From: Rhynchonema sp. JSB1_4
Lineage: Eukaryota; Nematoda; Chromadorea; Monhysterida; Xyalidae
Length of the DNA: 64,000 nt
Assembly (NCBI GenBank): GCA_030248065.1
Contig: JASAMV010000842.1
Span: forward strand, 19,842-83,841
Reading direction: 5' to 3'
A program made the position numbers and the translations under genes. Below the pieces are notes generated by a model. That model made no database searches. It was given only the letters and a program-made list of their open reading frames with translations, and had not been told where the DNA came from. This document shows positions 48,579 through 59,725 of the stretch, piece by piece; the stretch's first letter is position 1; each line of letters starts with the position of its first letter.

Positions 48579-49489
48579 GAGCTCAGTGGCCGCACTAAAC
48601 ACATCATAAACCGAACGATACGCAGCGCGCACACACAATTCTCTCCTCGTATAACGTTACGCTGCAGGGACAATGCCACATAAGCACAGCGTATAATATT
48701 CTCGAGCTCGTAATACGCGGTGTGTGTCTATTCGCCAGACCACACTCATTCTACTGTGGATGTGAATACAGTAACACGGCAGTGCCACATGGGATGCGTT
48801 GCGGCACGTGGCGAGCTGATCTCAAGTTTCTCGTCATATGAATCGTGTTCAGAAAATGTAAAACAAGCCACGCAGCGTTAGTGGGGCTACGGTCCCTGTG
48901 ATGATGTGGAATCACGTGTTGTTCTCATTCTACTGTGGATGTGAATACAGTAACACGGCAGTGCCACATGGGATGCGTCGCGGCACGTGGCGAGCTGATC
49001 TCAAGTTTCTCGTCATATGAATCGTGTTCAGAAAACGTAAAACAAGCCACGCAGCGTTAGTGGGGCTACGGTCCCTGTGATGATGTGGAATCACGTGTTA
49101 TTCTCATTCTACTGTGGATGTGAATACAGTAACACGGCAGTGCCACATGGGATGCGTCGCGGCACGTGGCGAGCTGATCTCAAGTTTCTCGTCATATGAA
49201 TCGTGTTCAGAAGATGTAAAACAAGCCACGCAGCGTTAGTGGGGCTACGGTCCCTGTGATGATGTGGAATCACGTGTTGTTCTCATTCTACTGTGGATGT
49301 GAATACAGTAATACGGCAGTGCCACATGGGATGCGTCGCGGCACGTGGCGCGCTGATCTCAAGTTTCTCGTCATATGAAACGTGTTCAGAAAATGTAAAA
49401 CTAGCCACGCAGCGTTAGTAGGGCTACGGTCCCTGTGATGATGTGGAATCACGTGTTATTCTCATGTCGACTTGCGACCACCAAACAAT

Positions 49490-49559
49490 GTTCCTGAGAG
49501 GACTCGAACCTCCGACCTCCCAACCGGTCAGGCGCTCTATCCAACTGAGCTACAGGAAC
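49490..49559 (-). tRNA. tRNA-like sequence in satellite, copy 2
   Basis: Identical to copy 1 except that the D stem is perfect here (GCTC/GAGC; A box TAGCTCAGTTGG). Acceptor and T arms are intact. The same irregular anticodon arm shows that the irregularity predates the duplication. Confidence 0.55.
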
Positions 49560-50530
49560 GAGCTCAGTGTCCGCACTAAACACATCATAAACCGAACGAT
49601 ACGCAGCGCGCACACACAATTCTCTCCTCGTATAACGTTACGCTGCAGGGACAATGCCACATAAGCACAGCGTATAATATTCTCGAGCTCGTAATACGCG
49701 GTGTGTGTCTATTCGCCAGACCACACTCATTCTGCTGTGGATGTGAATACAGTAAAACGGCAGTGCCACATGGGATGCGTTGCGGCACGTGGCGAGCTGA
49801 TCTCAAGTTTCTCGTCATATGAATCGTGTTCAGAAAATGTAAAACAAGCCACGCAGCGTTAGTGGGGCTACGGTCCCAGTGATGATGTGGAATCACGTGT
49901 TATTCTCATTCTACTGTGGATGTTAATACAGTAACACGGCCGTGACATATGGGATGAGTTGCGGCACGTGGCGAGCTGATCTCAAGTTTCTCGTCATATG
50001 AATCGTGTTCAGAAAATGTAAAACAAGCCACGCAGCGTTAGAAGGGCTACGGTCCCTGTGATGATGTGGAATCACGTGTTATTCTCATTCTACTGTGGAT
50101 GTGAATACATTAACACGGTAGTGCCACATGGGATGCGTTGCGGCACGTGGCGAGCTGATCTCAAGTTTCTCGTCATATGAATCGTGTTCAGAAAATGTAA
50201 AACAAGCCACGCAGCGTTAGTAGGGCTACGGTCCCTGTGATGATGTGGAATCACGTGTTATTCTCATTCTACTGTGGATGTGAATACAGTAACACGGCAG
50301 TGCCACATGGGATGCGTCGCGGCACGTGGCGAGTTGATCTCAAGTTTCTCGTCATATGAATCGTGTTCAGAAAATGTAAAACAAGCCACGCAGCGTTAGT
50401 AGGGCTACGGTCCCTGTGATGATGTGGAATCACGTGTTATTCACAATTCTACTGTGGATGTGAATACAGTAACACGGCAGTGCTACATGGGATGCGTCGC
50501 GGCACGTGGCGAGCTGATCTCAAGATTCAC

Positions 50531-51635
50531 CCAAAGCGAAACAGGATTCTCAGAAAAATCTATTCAATAACTTGTGTTGGGCAAGACGCTGAGCCGTTGC
50601 AGGACCATTGTCATCGAAATCAAACCTTCGCTATTTTGTTCTTGGGCGTGAACAAAGGAACACACATGCTTGCGAAGATGATCGCATAGCTGTGGCGAAT
50701 GTTGACTGGAAGGTAATGCCACAAATGTGATCATGATCAATGACGGATATCAAAACATTGCAGTAAATAGTTTTGTGTTCCACAACACCTGGCCTGAGAC
50801 ATTGATTTGCCGATTAATGCCAGTCAGTAATATTCTTTTCAGCTGTTTCACGGGTATGTCTAAGGGTTGAAATTATAAGCATCCCATAAGCAGTCCGACG
50901 AAGTTTATGTCATTACATTTTAGCTTCCACCATCCGCGCAAGGAGAAAACAATTATAAACAAACTAATACATCAAGGAGAAATGAATATTGAGCTTACGA
51001 CCAGAAGATCTACTGGAGTTTTCCACTTAAAGCCCTGGCGAAAATTGGCGAAAAATGGACCCTCCGACAGAAAAAATCTAATTAAAGCCCACGCTTTAGG
51101 TGGAGACGTTTCCACCTACAGCCAACTGGGGCCTTAAGCAAAAAACTGGGTGCTTTCAACGGCGTTACTGGGGACACTTGGGGGCAGAATTTAGACATTT
51201 TGATACCGTATTTGGACCTGATTATGAGTACCTTTATTTAAGCGAGGTAAAACAACCGAAAAACGACAGAAAGGTACCGTGTTCTGGGTCTTGATACACT
51301 AATTTGAAGTATTTTGGTAAGTTTACTGTTGGACAAAATCTCGATTGCGCGGGAAAAATAAATTCAATTAGATCCCCCGGGGCCTTAAGCGGAAATTTTC
51401 CAGTTGGAGACACCGAGAGCCCTATTCGGGGGGTGGGCATTAAGTGGAAAAGTCCGGTAAGATTTTTAAAGAGGGATTCATTCAGCCAAGGGGAAATACA
51501 ATGGTAGGCGCAGGCACAGAACCCAATAAAATTTGTGATAAGGGGCGGAAACGCCCTGGTCAATCTAAAATTTACGACCGTCACAAGCGGCTTTAAAGGA
51601 TCAAATGAAGAAGATTTGAAGCAAAATTTCGCATT
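50531..51635. other. Intergenic; diffuse inverted repeats
   Basis: Between about 51010 and 51465 the phrases gttttccacttaaagcccct-like and gggcattaagtggaaaag are inverted partners, and ggggccttaagc occurs twice. Possibly an old foldback element. No gene is seen. Confidence 0.35.
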
Positions 51636-54600
51636 CTATTTATCGGTTTTGTCTTCGTTGCCCGTCTTTTCAGAGCGACTGCCAACAGATATACCCTCAC
51701 TGAACTGCGATGTTTCCCCGGTAATGCTCATTGAGCTGTCGAAGCCAGACGAAATGGTAGCAGAGGGTTCGGTGTAATCGCCGGTCGTGGAGTTGATACT
51801 GGCCGATGTTTGTTGCTCGCTAAATGAACATTCCTGCTTTTGTACGTCATTTTCTGTTTGGCGTTTTCAATAGTATTAACTCCTCCTCTGACAGTTTGTG
51901 AGTTAGAGAGATCGCAACAATCCAGGCACATGGATTTTGGTTCTTGTCTATAGGATGATGTGTTTTTTAAAAGGAGGCTGGTTTTTAGAAACGTGCTTTG
52001 TAGGTTTCGTCGTTTCCTTCGACTCCTACACATGAGCGGTTCGTGATGGATCGAATCCACAACAAATTACAATTAACCTTGGCCTTTCAAAATCTTTGCC
52101 GTTTTCGTTCTGTTCTTTTTTGTGTTTCTTGTGGCAGTACACCCCGATAATCACGCCAACAGCGGCCAGGGCCAAGATGGTGAACACAACTAGGCAAACA
52201 ATCAGGGCCGTCCAATTGGTGGATTTCGGCGGAGTAGGAGCGATCGTCGAGTTTGAGGCATTGGTCATGGAGCCTGAAAAGTGTATAGCAGTTGCCAATG
52301 TTGAGGCACTTTTTGAACCTGAATTTTCAAGTCTAGTGTCGTGGTGCCGTAGAGCGACCACTGAACAGCGAGCTGTCTCAACATTCTCAACTTGACTTTT
52401 TCCAACAGACGGCTAAACTGATGACCTACCCGATTGACAAGCTTCAACATCGGTACCGGAGAGGGTGTCTTTCCAATCGCCGTTATGACACTCGATTATT
52501 TTGGGCTTTTTCGTGGGATTGGGCCAAGAGTGTTCTGGGACACATTTCACTTTCGCCATTCGGCGATGGTCATACGGGCCATTTGTGTTCGTTTCTGAGT
52601 CGTCAAACACGATGTTCAACGGCTGCAGGGACGACGGATCTTTGGCATCTTCGGGACTGGCACAGCCTGAAAGTTAGTTTGTGAACGTATTTGGAATAAA
52701 AAAAACGACAACCATAATGATTATATGCATTATGTGTTTAGTTTTTCGTGTGACGGAGCCATCTATTTCATTCGCAGTTACGATGACCGGGCTCGTCTGC
52801 GGAACGAGCAACCAGAACCAGTCAGTGAAGAAAGCACGCCCAAGAAAGGAACAAGAAATAGTCCTTGCTTGTTCATAAAGAAGGCCTCACCTTTCGGAGG
52901 CGTGCTGTCCGCCGATGTGAAATGTTCGCAAATGAACGTCTTGTACTCAGCGTTACAATCGTCGACAACCAAACCAGCTTCGTTCTTGCCAGGTGTGCGC
53001 ACACATTCGTAGGGACTGGATGCATTGGGCTCAACATGCCAGAGATCTTCATTTATTGCCGATCCGTTCGTCCATAGAAAAACTTTTGTAGTTAATCCAC
53101 CGCCCATCCAAGCAGATGTGGATGCAACGCCCTGTGAATAAGGTTGTTTCAAAAAAGGCTGCTAATTAAAAAAAATTTCAAAAAAAATAATTTTTTTGAA
53201 ACTCAGATTTTCCTTCTTTTAATAAAAAAATTGCCCAAAATGTGCTGAAATGCCCAAAAATAGCCTTTTTCGAGGCAATACATTGGCACTTTTTTCTGTG
53301 GACGGGACAATTTTTCCAAAATCGCGCCTGTGGCGCCTTGTATTGTCATCAACCATGTACAGGGATGCGCGGGCTGATCTTTTATAGTGATGTGGCATAT
53401 ATAATGTATCTGCACAATACTACCGGGTGTCACCACACAAGTTCGGTCTCCGGTGAAAATTTTTCAACTTTTGAAAAATATGTTGTATCGATTTCATTTA
53501 TCCTGAAACGTTGTTTGCAACCGATTTTCTAAGAAAAAAAATTTCGTCAAGAAATCAAAATTTTTTAAATCAGCTCGTAAATTAAAAAATTTTTCAACCC
53601 TGCCTGTGAAGAATAGGTAACTTGAATCAAATGCGTATGTGCCTCAAAAAGCGAACGTACGTACATGCGACATTTCGGAAACAATATCCACCCCAAGGCT
53701 GGAAAAAAAAAATTTAAGTTTTTAAAATTTTTTTTTAAAGTCTCGTATTCGGGGAAGTTTGACCAAATTTGCCTAAAATACGCGCAAAATCGCGTAAAAA
53801 TGCAACTTTTGATTGACAATTGGATTGCATCACTTGTGAAGGGTGTTTACGTCATATCGGTGCGATCCAACAGTCTGTGCTTGATATGGACCGATGATCG
53901 CTGCTCTGTAGTATCAGACACAAAAATTCGGGGTCGAATGAGCACGATTTACTCTTAAAAAACACAGGATTCAGACAACAAGCTGCAGAAACACCTTGTT
54001 GGTTCGTTGAATCAGTCGTATCTGACTTACTCGGTGGGGTATGACATCGAAGTACCACGTAGGTACATGCATACTGTGTCTCATGCATCACAGGAACGTA
54101 TAATAACATCATTTGATGCATGTTCGGTACCAAATACATGCCTCAAAAGTGATTTTGTGAAGAAAATTACGCGACCCATGAGGAAAAACGACAAAAAATA
54201 CCCCCCCAAAAAGGCCATTTTTGGACGTTTTGTTTCCCGAAAAAAATTCAAAAAACATTTATTTTGAATTTTTTTCCAAAAACCTTTTTTTTAATTTTTT
54301 TGCCTAACCCTGATCCACCCTGTCACCTACACCAGGTAGCACAAAACTTCAACTAACTAGATTCTCCAAGTAAGCAGTTAGCTCCGCCTTGTCATTGACG
54401 TGGTATAGACTTGCGAGCTTCCCGCTTTGAAAATGTTTGGACTTTTTGTTTGATTCGCAGTACGCGTTGGCTCTCGTCCATGTTTTCCCGATGGGAAAGT
54501 TTGCCGTGGACACACATTTTTTTTCTTCGGCATGAAAGAATCCCCTTTTACCCTTGTTATATTCTCCACTCTCTTTTTCGCATTCGGGCCACAAAGTCAA

Positions 54601-54669
54601 TTGTCCAGCCACGTGCACTGCTAGCAACAGCGCGGCTGTGGCGAGCAGAAGTGAAGATTGATAGGGCAT
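51636..54669 (-). CDS. C-type lectin with CCP-like module, transmembrane helix and cytoplasmic tail
   Basis: Exons 54669-54358, 53131-52891, 52666-52430 and 52273-52078 are phase-matched. Residues 1-25 form a signal peptide (MPYQSSLLLATAALLLAVHV). The C-type lectin domain spans exons 1-2: KTWTRANAYCE, GKLASLYHVNDKAELTAYL, then AWMGGGL, LWTNGSAINEDLWHVEP, YECVRTPGKNEAG and CNAEYKTFICE. An EPN or QPD sugar-binding motif is not evident, so calcium-dependent binding is doubtful. Exon 3 is CCP/sushi-like (VKCVPEHSW, IIECHNGDWKDTL, EACQ). Exon 4 has Asn/Ser/Thr-rich linker and a transmembrane helix (ALIVCLVVFTILALAAVGVI) plus a basic stop-transfer. A tail exon from 52025 and a last exon ending TAG at 51636 (FSEQQTSASINSTTGDY, KTGNEDKTDK) are probable; their join near 51880 is a guess. 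Confidence 0.82.
53139..53602. mobile_element. Complete hAT-like CAGGGTTG element abutting a splice acceptor
   Basis: A 464-bp element with a perfect 8-bp duplication (cctgtgaa at 53131-53138 and 53603-53610). The right end is CAACCCTG; the left end TAAGGTTG is CAGGGTTG with two substitutions. It is the same family as 17296-20938 and 57594-58120, here without the retrotransposon. On the minus strand its terminus ends 7 nt before exon 2 of the lectin gene. Confidence 0.9.
53694..54312. mobile_element. hAT-like element with CAGGGTTAGGC-type end in lectin intron 1
   Basis: A 619-bp element with a perfect 8-bp duplication (atccaccc at 53686-53693 and 54313-54320). The right end GCCTAACCCTG (complement CAGGGTTAGGC) and left end CAAGGCTGG are diverged inverted repeats, both followed by A/T runs. 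No coding capacity. Confidence 0.82.
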
Positions 54670-56548
54670 TATGACAGATATTGATTGTTGTCTACTGGTA
54701 GCATTCAATGTCAAAAAATTCATCAAAGAAAATATTTTTTTCACTTCGTTTGCTTCCTACAGTAATACGTACCGACGTACACAATGTTGTCACAACCTAA
54801 TGCGTGGTCCTTTGCCCGTGACAAAAAAGCGCTTCCCATGTGTGTGTGAGTGAACACGCTTTTCCACCAGAGCATGTTGTAAGTTTTGTCACCTCCACAG
54901 GAGAGTTTTCGCTGTTGATGGCATACTGTATAACAACGTTAACGTCAACGTTAGGCCGCATTCACAATGCAAGCGCCTTAGCGCGTCAGCGGGCGAGATG
55001 CGCAACGCGCTTTTCGTCCCTTGTCAAACAAAAAGAACCAACGCTTCAGCGCAGTTTCGCGAGAAAAGTGGGATTGAAAGTTGACGGCAGTATAAAACAT
55101 TGACAACTTCGGTTGGCAGAGCGATCTTCTGACATAAAATTGCTAGGGACCAGTCCAACAAATTGCAACAGTAACCCTATTCAAATGTAATTTCTTGTGA
55201 GCGCGATGAAACATTTTGTGTTTTGATGAAGTCAAAAATAGCCCCATTGCGAAAAGTAATAAAGCCCCATCGCGTGTTGGTTCCTTTTTTCGCTTGACAA
55301 AAAAGCCCCATCGCATGGCAATCAACACAGCCACACACAAAGAAAGGAAAGACAACACGAACAAACCGAACTAGCCCTTTTCACACGTTGTAGCCAACAC
55401 AGGCAGCCTGTTGTGCAGCACACCCACGCAGTGTTGTGGAAGTAAAACATCATGTCACTCTGTTTGTGCGCTGTGTGTGGGTGTGCTGTTTGACAGTGTG
55501 CTGGTTCTGGTTGCATGGGTTGACTATTGAACATGTGCGTTTGCACAAAAAAGGCACGTGGGATGAAATAGGATTGTGGTTTGTCATCACAGATCCAGTC
55601 GGTTGTGCCAACTGGCAAGGTGCAACCCGCACCGAGGTGCAAACATTTGCACATAAATGGAAAATATGCCGACCAAAAAATAGCAGTTTCGGAAACTTTG
55701 ATATGTAGCTTTACTTCTGCACGCCGTACAGCACTGGTTAATATCGCGACACGAAGCCAAAAATGCTGAAAGTGCTTCGGCAAGATGTTCTTTAACACTG
55801 GAAGAGCGCCAAAATCACTTGACTTTTTTGGGCGAAACGTCTATAATGAAGTGATAAACGACTTCAATATTCAATTCAGTTATACCCAGGAGCAGTGGTT
55901 TTTTTAAAAAAAAATTCGTTCCAAAAGTTAAAAAAAAATTTTTTTTATTATTTCCAAATTCGAAAATTTCTCTATTTTTTTGCTCTAAAAGTGCTATTTT
56001 TTGCATAAAAATTGCTACTGTTAACATCACCCGACCCTATCATGGGTGTATTGGGTGCCATAATCGTTGTTTTGTGGCATCTAGACGTAGTGCACACACT
56101 CACAGGGCCTCTCATATGATCACACATGTACATGTGACTGGGAGGGCATGCATTTATCCATGCAACAGACCCGAAAGCAGTGATTCCGTGTGATATTCAC
56201 TCTATATTTACACTGTTTGTCACATATTTGCATTGGTCGTGTACCAAGAGGCAATAGTTTCACCCAAATTTACCGTCTTGAGTGTCACAAAGCCACACCA
56301 AGGCACCCACACCACGTGGGGGAAGTGTACGGGTGTGTATATGCACTTACCACACGTTATGGAAGAAAAATGCCACTATTTTTTGCTTTAGCGCTCATTT
56401 TTTTCGTTTCTGGCAGTTTTTGGCTGGAATAAAAAAATTTATATCTTTGATGTTGCCGGGATGGCAGTGCCGTAATGCAATCATGTTGTTGTGTGTCTTT
56501 GAGAGACGAACAGCACCAAATCACAATACACAGAATATATTGCCGAAT
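54670..56548. other. Intergenic, no gene recognised
   Basis: AT-rich block 55894-56020 (cagtggttttttt, attcgttccaaaagttaaaa) resembles 12353-12430, an unclassified repeat. The phrase aaagccccatcgc repeats around 55240-55320. Several frames lack motifs. Confidence 0.4.
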
Positions 56549-56576
56549 TTTCGACACTCAATAGTGTCCTCGTCAG
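56549..56576 (-). ncRNA. Hammerhead-ribozyme-like motif of a Penelope-like element
   Basis: The minus strand reads CTGACGAG, then stem GACACT, loop ATTG, stem AGTGTC, then GAAA. The CUGANGA and GAAA boxes flank a perfect 6-bp stem II, with one extra G before the stem. Penelope-like elements are known to carry hammerhead motifs in their terminal repeats, and this lies about 50 bp downstream of a Penelope-like GIY-YIG frame on the same strand. Stems I and III are not obvious, so catalytic activity is uncertain. Confidence 0.6.
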
Positions 56577-56624
56577 GGCTAAAATCAACAAAAGGAGAGA
56601 TAGGAACCGGTTGTCACAAGAATA

Positions 56625-57370
56625 TCATTTCAGAAAACGCAAACAAGGAGCAAAACAGTCAGATAAACAAGTGGCATTTTGATACAGATATTGGCTATTG
56701 TTGGGTTTCAGTGCTCTGTTGATGTATGGACTGCGAGCGAGAATAAAGGCCGACTCCATAACACGCAATTGTTTTTCTGTGTTACAGTGGTCCAGCACCT
56801 TTACGTGTTGCACTGTACATTGATGTGTGCGCATATGAATGGTCATGCCTGAGGCATTGTTGTTTTGCTTGGTGGTGCCACTGATGTGTTCTTGCACGCG
56901 CTGTTTTAGGGTTCGTGTGGTGGAGCCGATGTATGTGTAGCCTTGTGGACATGAACACGTTAATTCATACACGCAATTGCGTTGGTCTGTGACTTGGGTG
57001 TTGATGTTACGTTTGTAGTAGAGGAGCCCCCGCAGCGTTTGTTGCTTGCTGAACACCAGTTGAGTGTCGTGGTGTGTGCGCATGTACCTTTTGAGTTGAT
57101 GTGAGATGTTCCCGTCAAATGGTATTGACATTCGGTTAGTGCATTTGATGGCCTGATTGCCAGGGCGAGTTAATTGTTGTGTGATGAACTGGTGACCGTA
57201 GCCGTTGCGTTTGAGTTGTGAAATGATGTAGTCATGTTCAGCGCGTAATGTTTCAGGATCGATGCAGTAGCGATCTGCGCGTTTCCTGAGGCAGCTGATA
57301 AGAGCACGTTTGTGCTCATGTCCACAAACGACGAAGCTGGCAACGTTCGGCCGATTCGCCAGACCATATA
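56625..57370 (-). pseudogene. Penelope-like retroelement remnant: RT C-terminus and GIY-YIG endonuclease
   Basis: One open frame of about 245 codons, truncated at its 5' end near 57370. The upstream part (HEHKRALISCLRKRADRYC) matches the region just after the reverse transcriptase of Penelope-like elements, where an H-x-x-HK-R block and a cysteine are typical. The C-terminal half holds the GIY-YIG nuclease: CVYELTCSCPQGYTYIGSTT with the Y and YIG, then TLKQRVQEHISG, and a downstream ESAFILARSPYINRAL with the catalytic glutamate. The catalytic RT core is missing. No frame break is seen, so it is a fragment rather than an old ruin. Confidence 0.85.
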
Positions 57371-57593
57371 TAATTCAATTTGCAAATATTATCTGACCGC
57401 GAAAAATATGAAAACATAGGAAATAAAGCCTACTGCGTTCACTGGGAATATTTTTGGTGCTTAGAATCATGTCTTTTTACGTACCAATCGATTGAGGCAA
57501 ATAGTTTCGACTACTGTGATATTAGCTGCAAACAAACGTTGCGCGTTCATCTGCTTATGCGTTGGTCCTCTTTGGTGGTGTAATACAGCATAA

Positions 57594-58120
57594 TTTTCAA
57601 AAATTGAAAAATTTTCGCCTGAGACCCAACTTGTGTGGTGACACCCGGTAGTATTGTGCAGATTCTACTGTCTCTGACCAGTCTGAGGCTGATGATGTTA
57701 CTCTGATGTATTGTGACATGCCGTACAACGTGTTTTAATGCATCTGATGCCGTATATGTGATATACGACCATCAAAATATCGATTACAGCCCAAATCTTG
57801 CGTGTCAGATCAACTTTGCCCGGTTTTGCACCAGACCTGCATGTACATGAGAAGTAGCATGCAGTGGTACATTATCGGTGCCACATCACTATAAAAGACC
57901 AGCCCCGCGCATCCCTGTACGGATTTGGTGACAATCCAGGGCGCCTCAGGCGCTATTTTGGAAAAATTGTTCCGTCTGCTGAAAAAAGTGCCAATTTTTG
58001 CCTCGAAAAAAAGGCCATTTTGGGCAACTTTTTTTTATCAAAAAAGGAAAATCTGAGTTTCAAAAAAATTTTTAAAGAAAAATTTTTTAATAGACAACTT
58101 TCATTTGAAACAACCTTGGG
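57594..58120. mobile_element. Partial CAGGGTTG hAT-like element, the empty-site reference for the LINE insertion
   Basis: It matches 17445-17803 and then, without interruption at ggtgacaatccagggcgcc, matches 20727-20938. The left terminal A/T-rich part is missing; the right end is GAAACAACCTTGG. Non-coding. Confidence 0.85.
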
Positions 58121-58356
58121 GCCCAGAACACCACAAAAATATTTATGGTTACAGCAAGTGTTTCGGGAACATAGATACATACGTAGTTGCCTTGGCAGTT
58201 GTTCAAATAAGAACCATATCAAGCCCGTATGCCCATTAGATGACATGATAGGGCCGGCAGCGGTGCGATCCGGCTTCTCCAAGCAATGCTCATCTTTGAA
58301 AACCCTCGTAAAGTAATGTTTCTCATGTTATTTGCATTTCAGATCAATTTTATTTA

Positions 58357-58663
58357 GGGCTCGGCCGGATAGACCCGAAACCCGAAACCCGAAACATAAA
58401 TTTTTTCTATGTCCATGTTTCGGGTTTCGGGTTTTGAAAAAAAAACCCGAAACCCGAAACACGAAGCATGAAAATCTAAAATGTTTCGACTCACAATATA
58501 AATTGTTCACGCTGGCTACAAGTTACAAAACCGAAGCATTTTCTATTATCATGCATCGTGTTTCGGGTTTCGGGTTTTTTTTCAAAACCCGAAACCCGAA
58601 ATACGGACATAGAAAAAATTTATGTTTCGGGTTTCGGGTTTCGGGTCTATCTGGTGGAGCCCT
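58357..58663. mobile_element. Palindromic MITE made of CCCGAAA repeats
   Basis: Ends GGGCTCGGCCGGATAGACCC and, inverted, GGGTCTATCTGGTGGAGCCC. Arms continue with repeated cccgaaa and a shared taaattttttctatgtcc. A centre of about 90 bp is unique. About 307 bp; no clear target duplication. Confidence 0.75.
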
Positions 58664-58819
58664 TACATAAGTTGTTCATTACCTTCTCATAGTATTTGTA
58701 TCACAGATCAATTTTGTTAGAGTTGTTCATTGCCTATTAATCACGCTGTTAACACGCAGGGTAATTGTCATAAACGTGTGTCCGCGCAAAAAAAATACTT
58801 AGTTTTGTTTACTTCTTTT

Positions 58820-59333
58820 TCATGTCGGGCAGTCAATTTCATCGCACATTCTTGTCTCCACGTCCGGGCACCTCACTGCATCCATCGGAGTCTCAGTTAC
58901 TGTGACCTGAGAAATACAAAACCATGGCACTGCGTGAAGACAAATGGCAATCTACGTTTGTTTTCTGCTTCGAAAATTCCACCTTACTCTGTTTGAGCCC
59001 ACGTAACCAGGCCCGCTGATTATTTCACACAAATACATAAATCATTCAAGGTCTCATCTGGAAAGCATGTCGATAAAAGAGGCGGGACAACTATGTAGAT
59101 ATTATAAACGCGTCTATTCCCAAAATTATTTGAAACTACGGTCACTGTCATGAGGTCCATAATATCCGTTTTTGTGAACACTCCGCTTAACTTACTCTTT
59201 TGCGGAATTGATGGACACCTTTGTTTGAACCGCAGGTGACAGGGCACTCCGACCACGTGCTCCATTCAGATGCTGTCACGCACTCTGCTACGTCCTCGCC
59301 TTCACAGCCTGGCGGAGGACTGGCGGCTGTCGC
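58820..59333 (-). CDS. 3' end of a second thrombospondin type 1 repeat gene
   Basis: Exon 59333-59196 (acceptor TTTCAATTCAG, phase 0) encodes PPPGCEGEDVAECVTASEWS and TWSECPVTCGSNKGVHQFRK, one thrombospondin repeat head. It joins 58906-58820 (VRCPDVETRMCDEIDCPT, stop). The intron sits after the K-R, phase 0, exactly as in the repeats of the gene at 45143-47785, and the closing exon is alike (CP...VETRMCDEIDCP versus CP...VKTCVKEQCP). Exons further upstream were not found; 59485-59725 is repeat. It may be a partial duplicate. Confidence 0.7.
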
Positions 59334-59484
59334 CTGAATTGAAAACAAAGATGGACAATTGACCAGGGCCACTCTCAGTAAAATAAAAGAGCAGAGCCCA
59401 AAAAAAGCCAAACCTAAAAACCAGCTATAGGCCTACATTTTGATCCTGAGACTAACGCAAAACTAAGCCAAAGTGTAACAACTT

Positions 59485-59725
59485 AAAGCTGCTGGTCAGC
59501 AACGCTTCGACCGCGCTTGACCTTGGAAACAAAGTTTGGACATCGTGTTACTCGACCCTAATCTGACAAGCCGATTGGTTGCTTCCTGATGTTTCACGGC
59601 CACGTTAAAGTTTAACCCTAGTGAAAAAACCGACAAAAATTGAAACGCCGCTGTGACACGAATAGGCGGTTTCAAGGTTTGATACTGAAGTGACAGCAAC
59701 CTCCGCTATTGTGACAAAAAAGTCA
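59485..59725. repeat. Partial copy of the 30481-31044 foldback element
   Basis: Carries the outer end (cttaaagctgctggt, cttcgaccgcgcttgacctt) joined to the body (aaagtttggacatcgtgtta, ggttgcttcctgatgtttca, cacgaataggcggtttcaag) also seen at 30772-30960. The middle and the other end are missing. Confidence 0.75.

Larger units (their letters stand above)
47930..50530. repeat. Satellite array of about 180-bp units with higher-order structure
   Basis: The phrase ctgtggatgtgaatacagta recurs at about 48130, 48310, 48752, 48931, 49111, 49289, 49733, 49914, 50093, 50274 and 50453, a period of about 180 bp. Each unit holds gggatgcgtcgcggcacgtg and cacgcagcgttagtggggct. Twice the array is broken by a nearly identical 260-bp segment (48484-48745 and 49465-49730) that contains a tRNA-like sequence. 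The two segments lie 981 bp apart (four units plus the segment), a higher-order repeat. Confidence 0.92.

Noticed and set aside
48509..49559. Functional tRNA genes with an assigned anticodon
   Set aside because: At 70 nt with a poorly paired anticodon arm in both copies, an isotype cannot be supported.
47930..50530. CRISPR-like array
   Set aside because: Units are about 180 bp, nearly identical throughout with no short unique spacers, and the genome is eukaryotic; it is a satellite.
55322..55798. A 158-codon minus-strand frame with C-terminal cysteine-rich hydrophobic sequence
   Set aside because: No splice partners, no domain, and biased composition; not supported.
58328..58670. Frames rich in PETRNPKH repeats
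   Set aside because: They translate the CCCGAAA repeats of a palindromic MITE on either strand.
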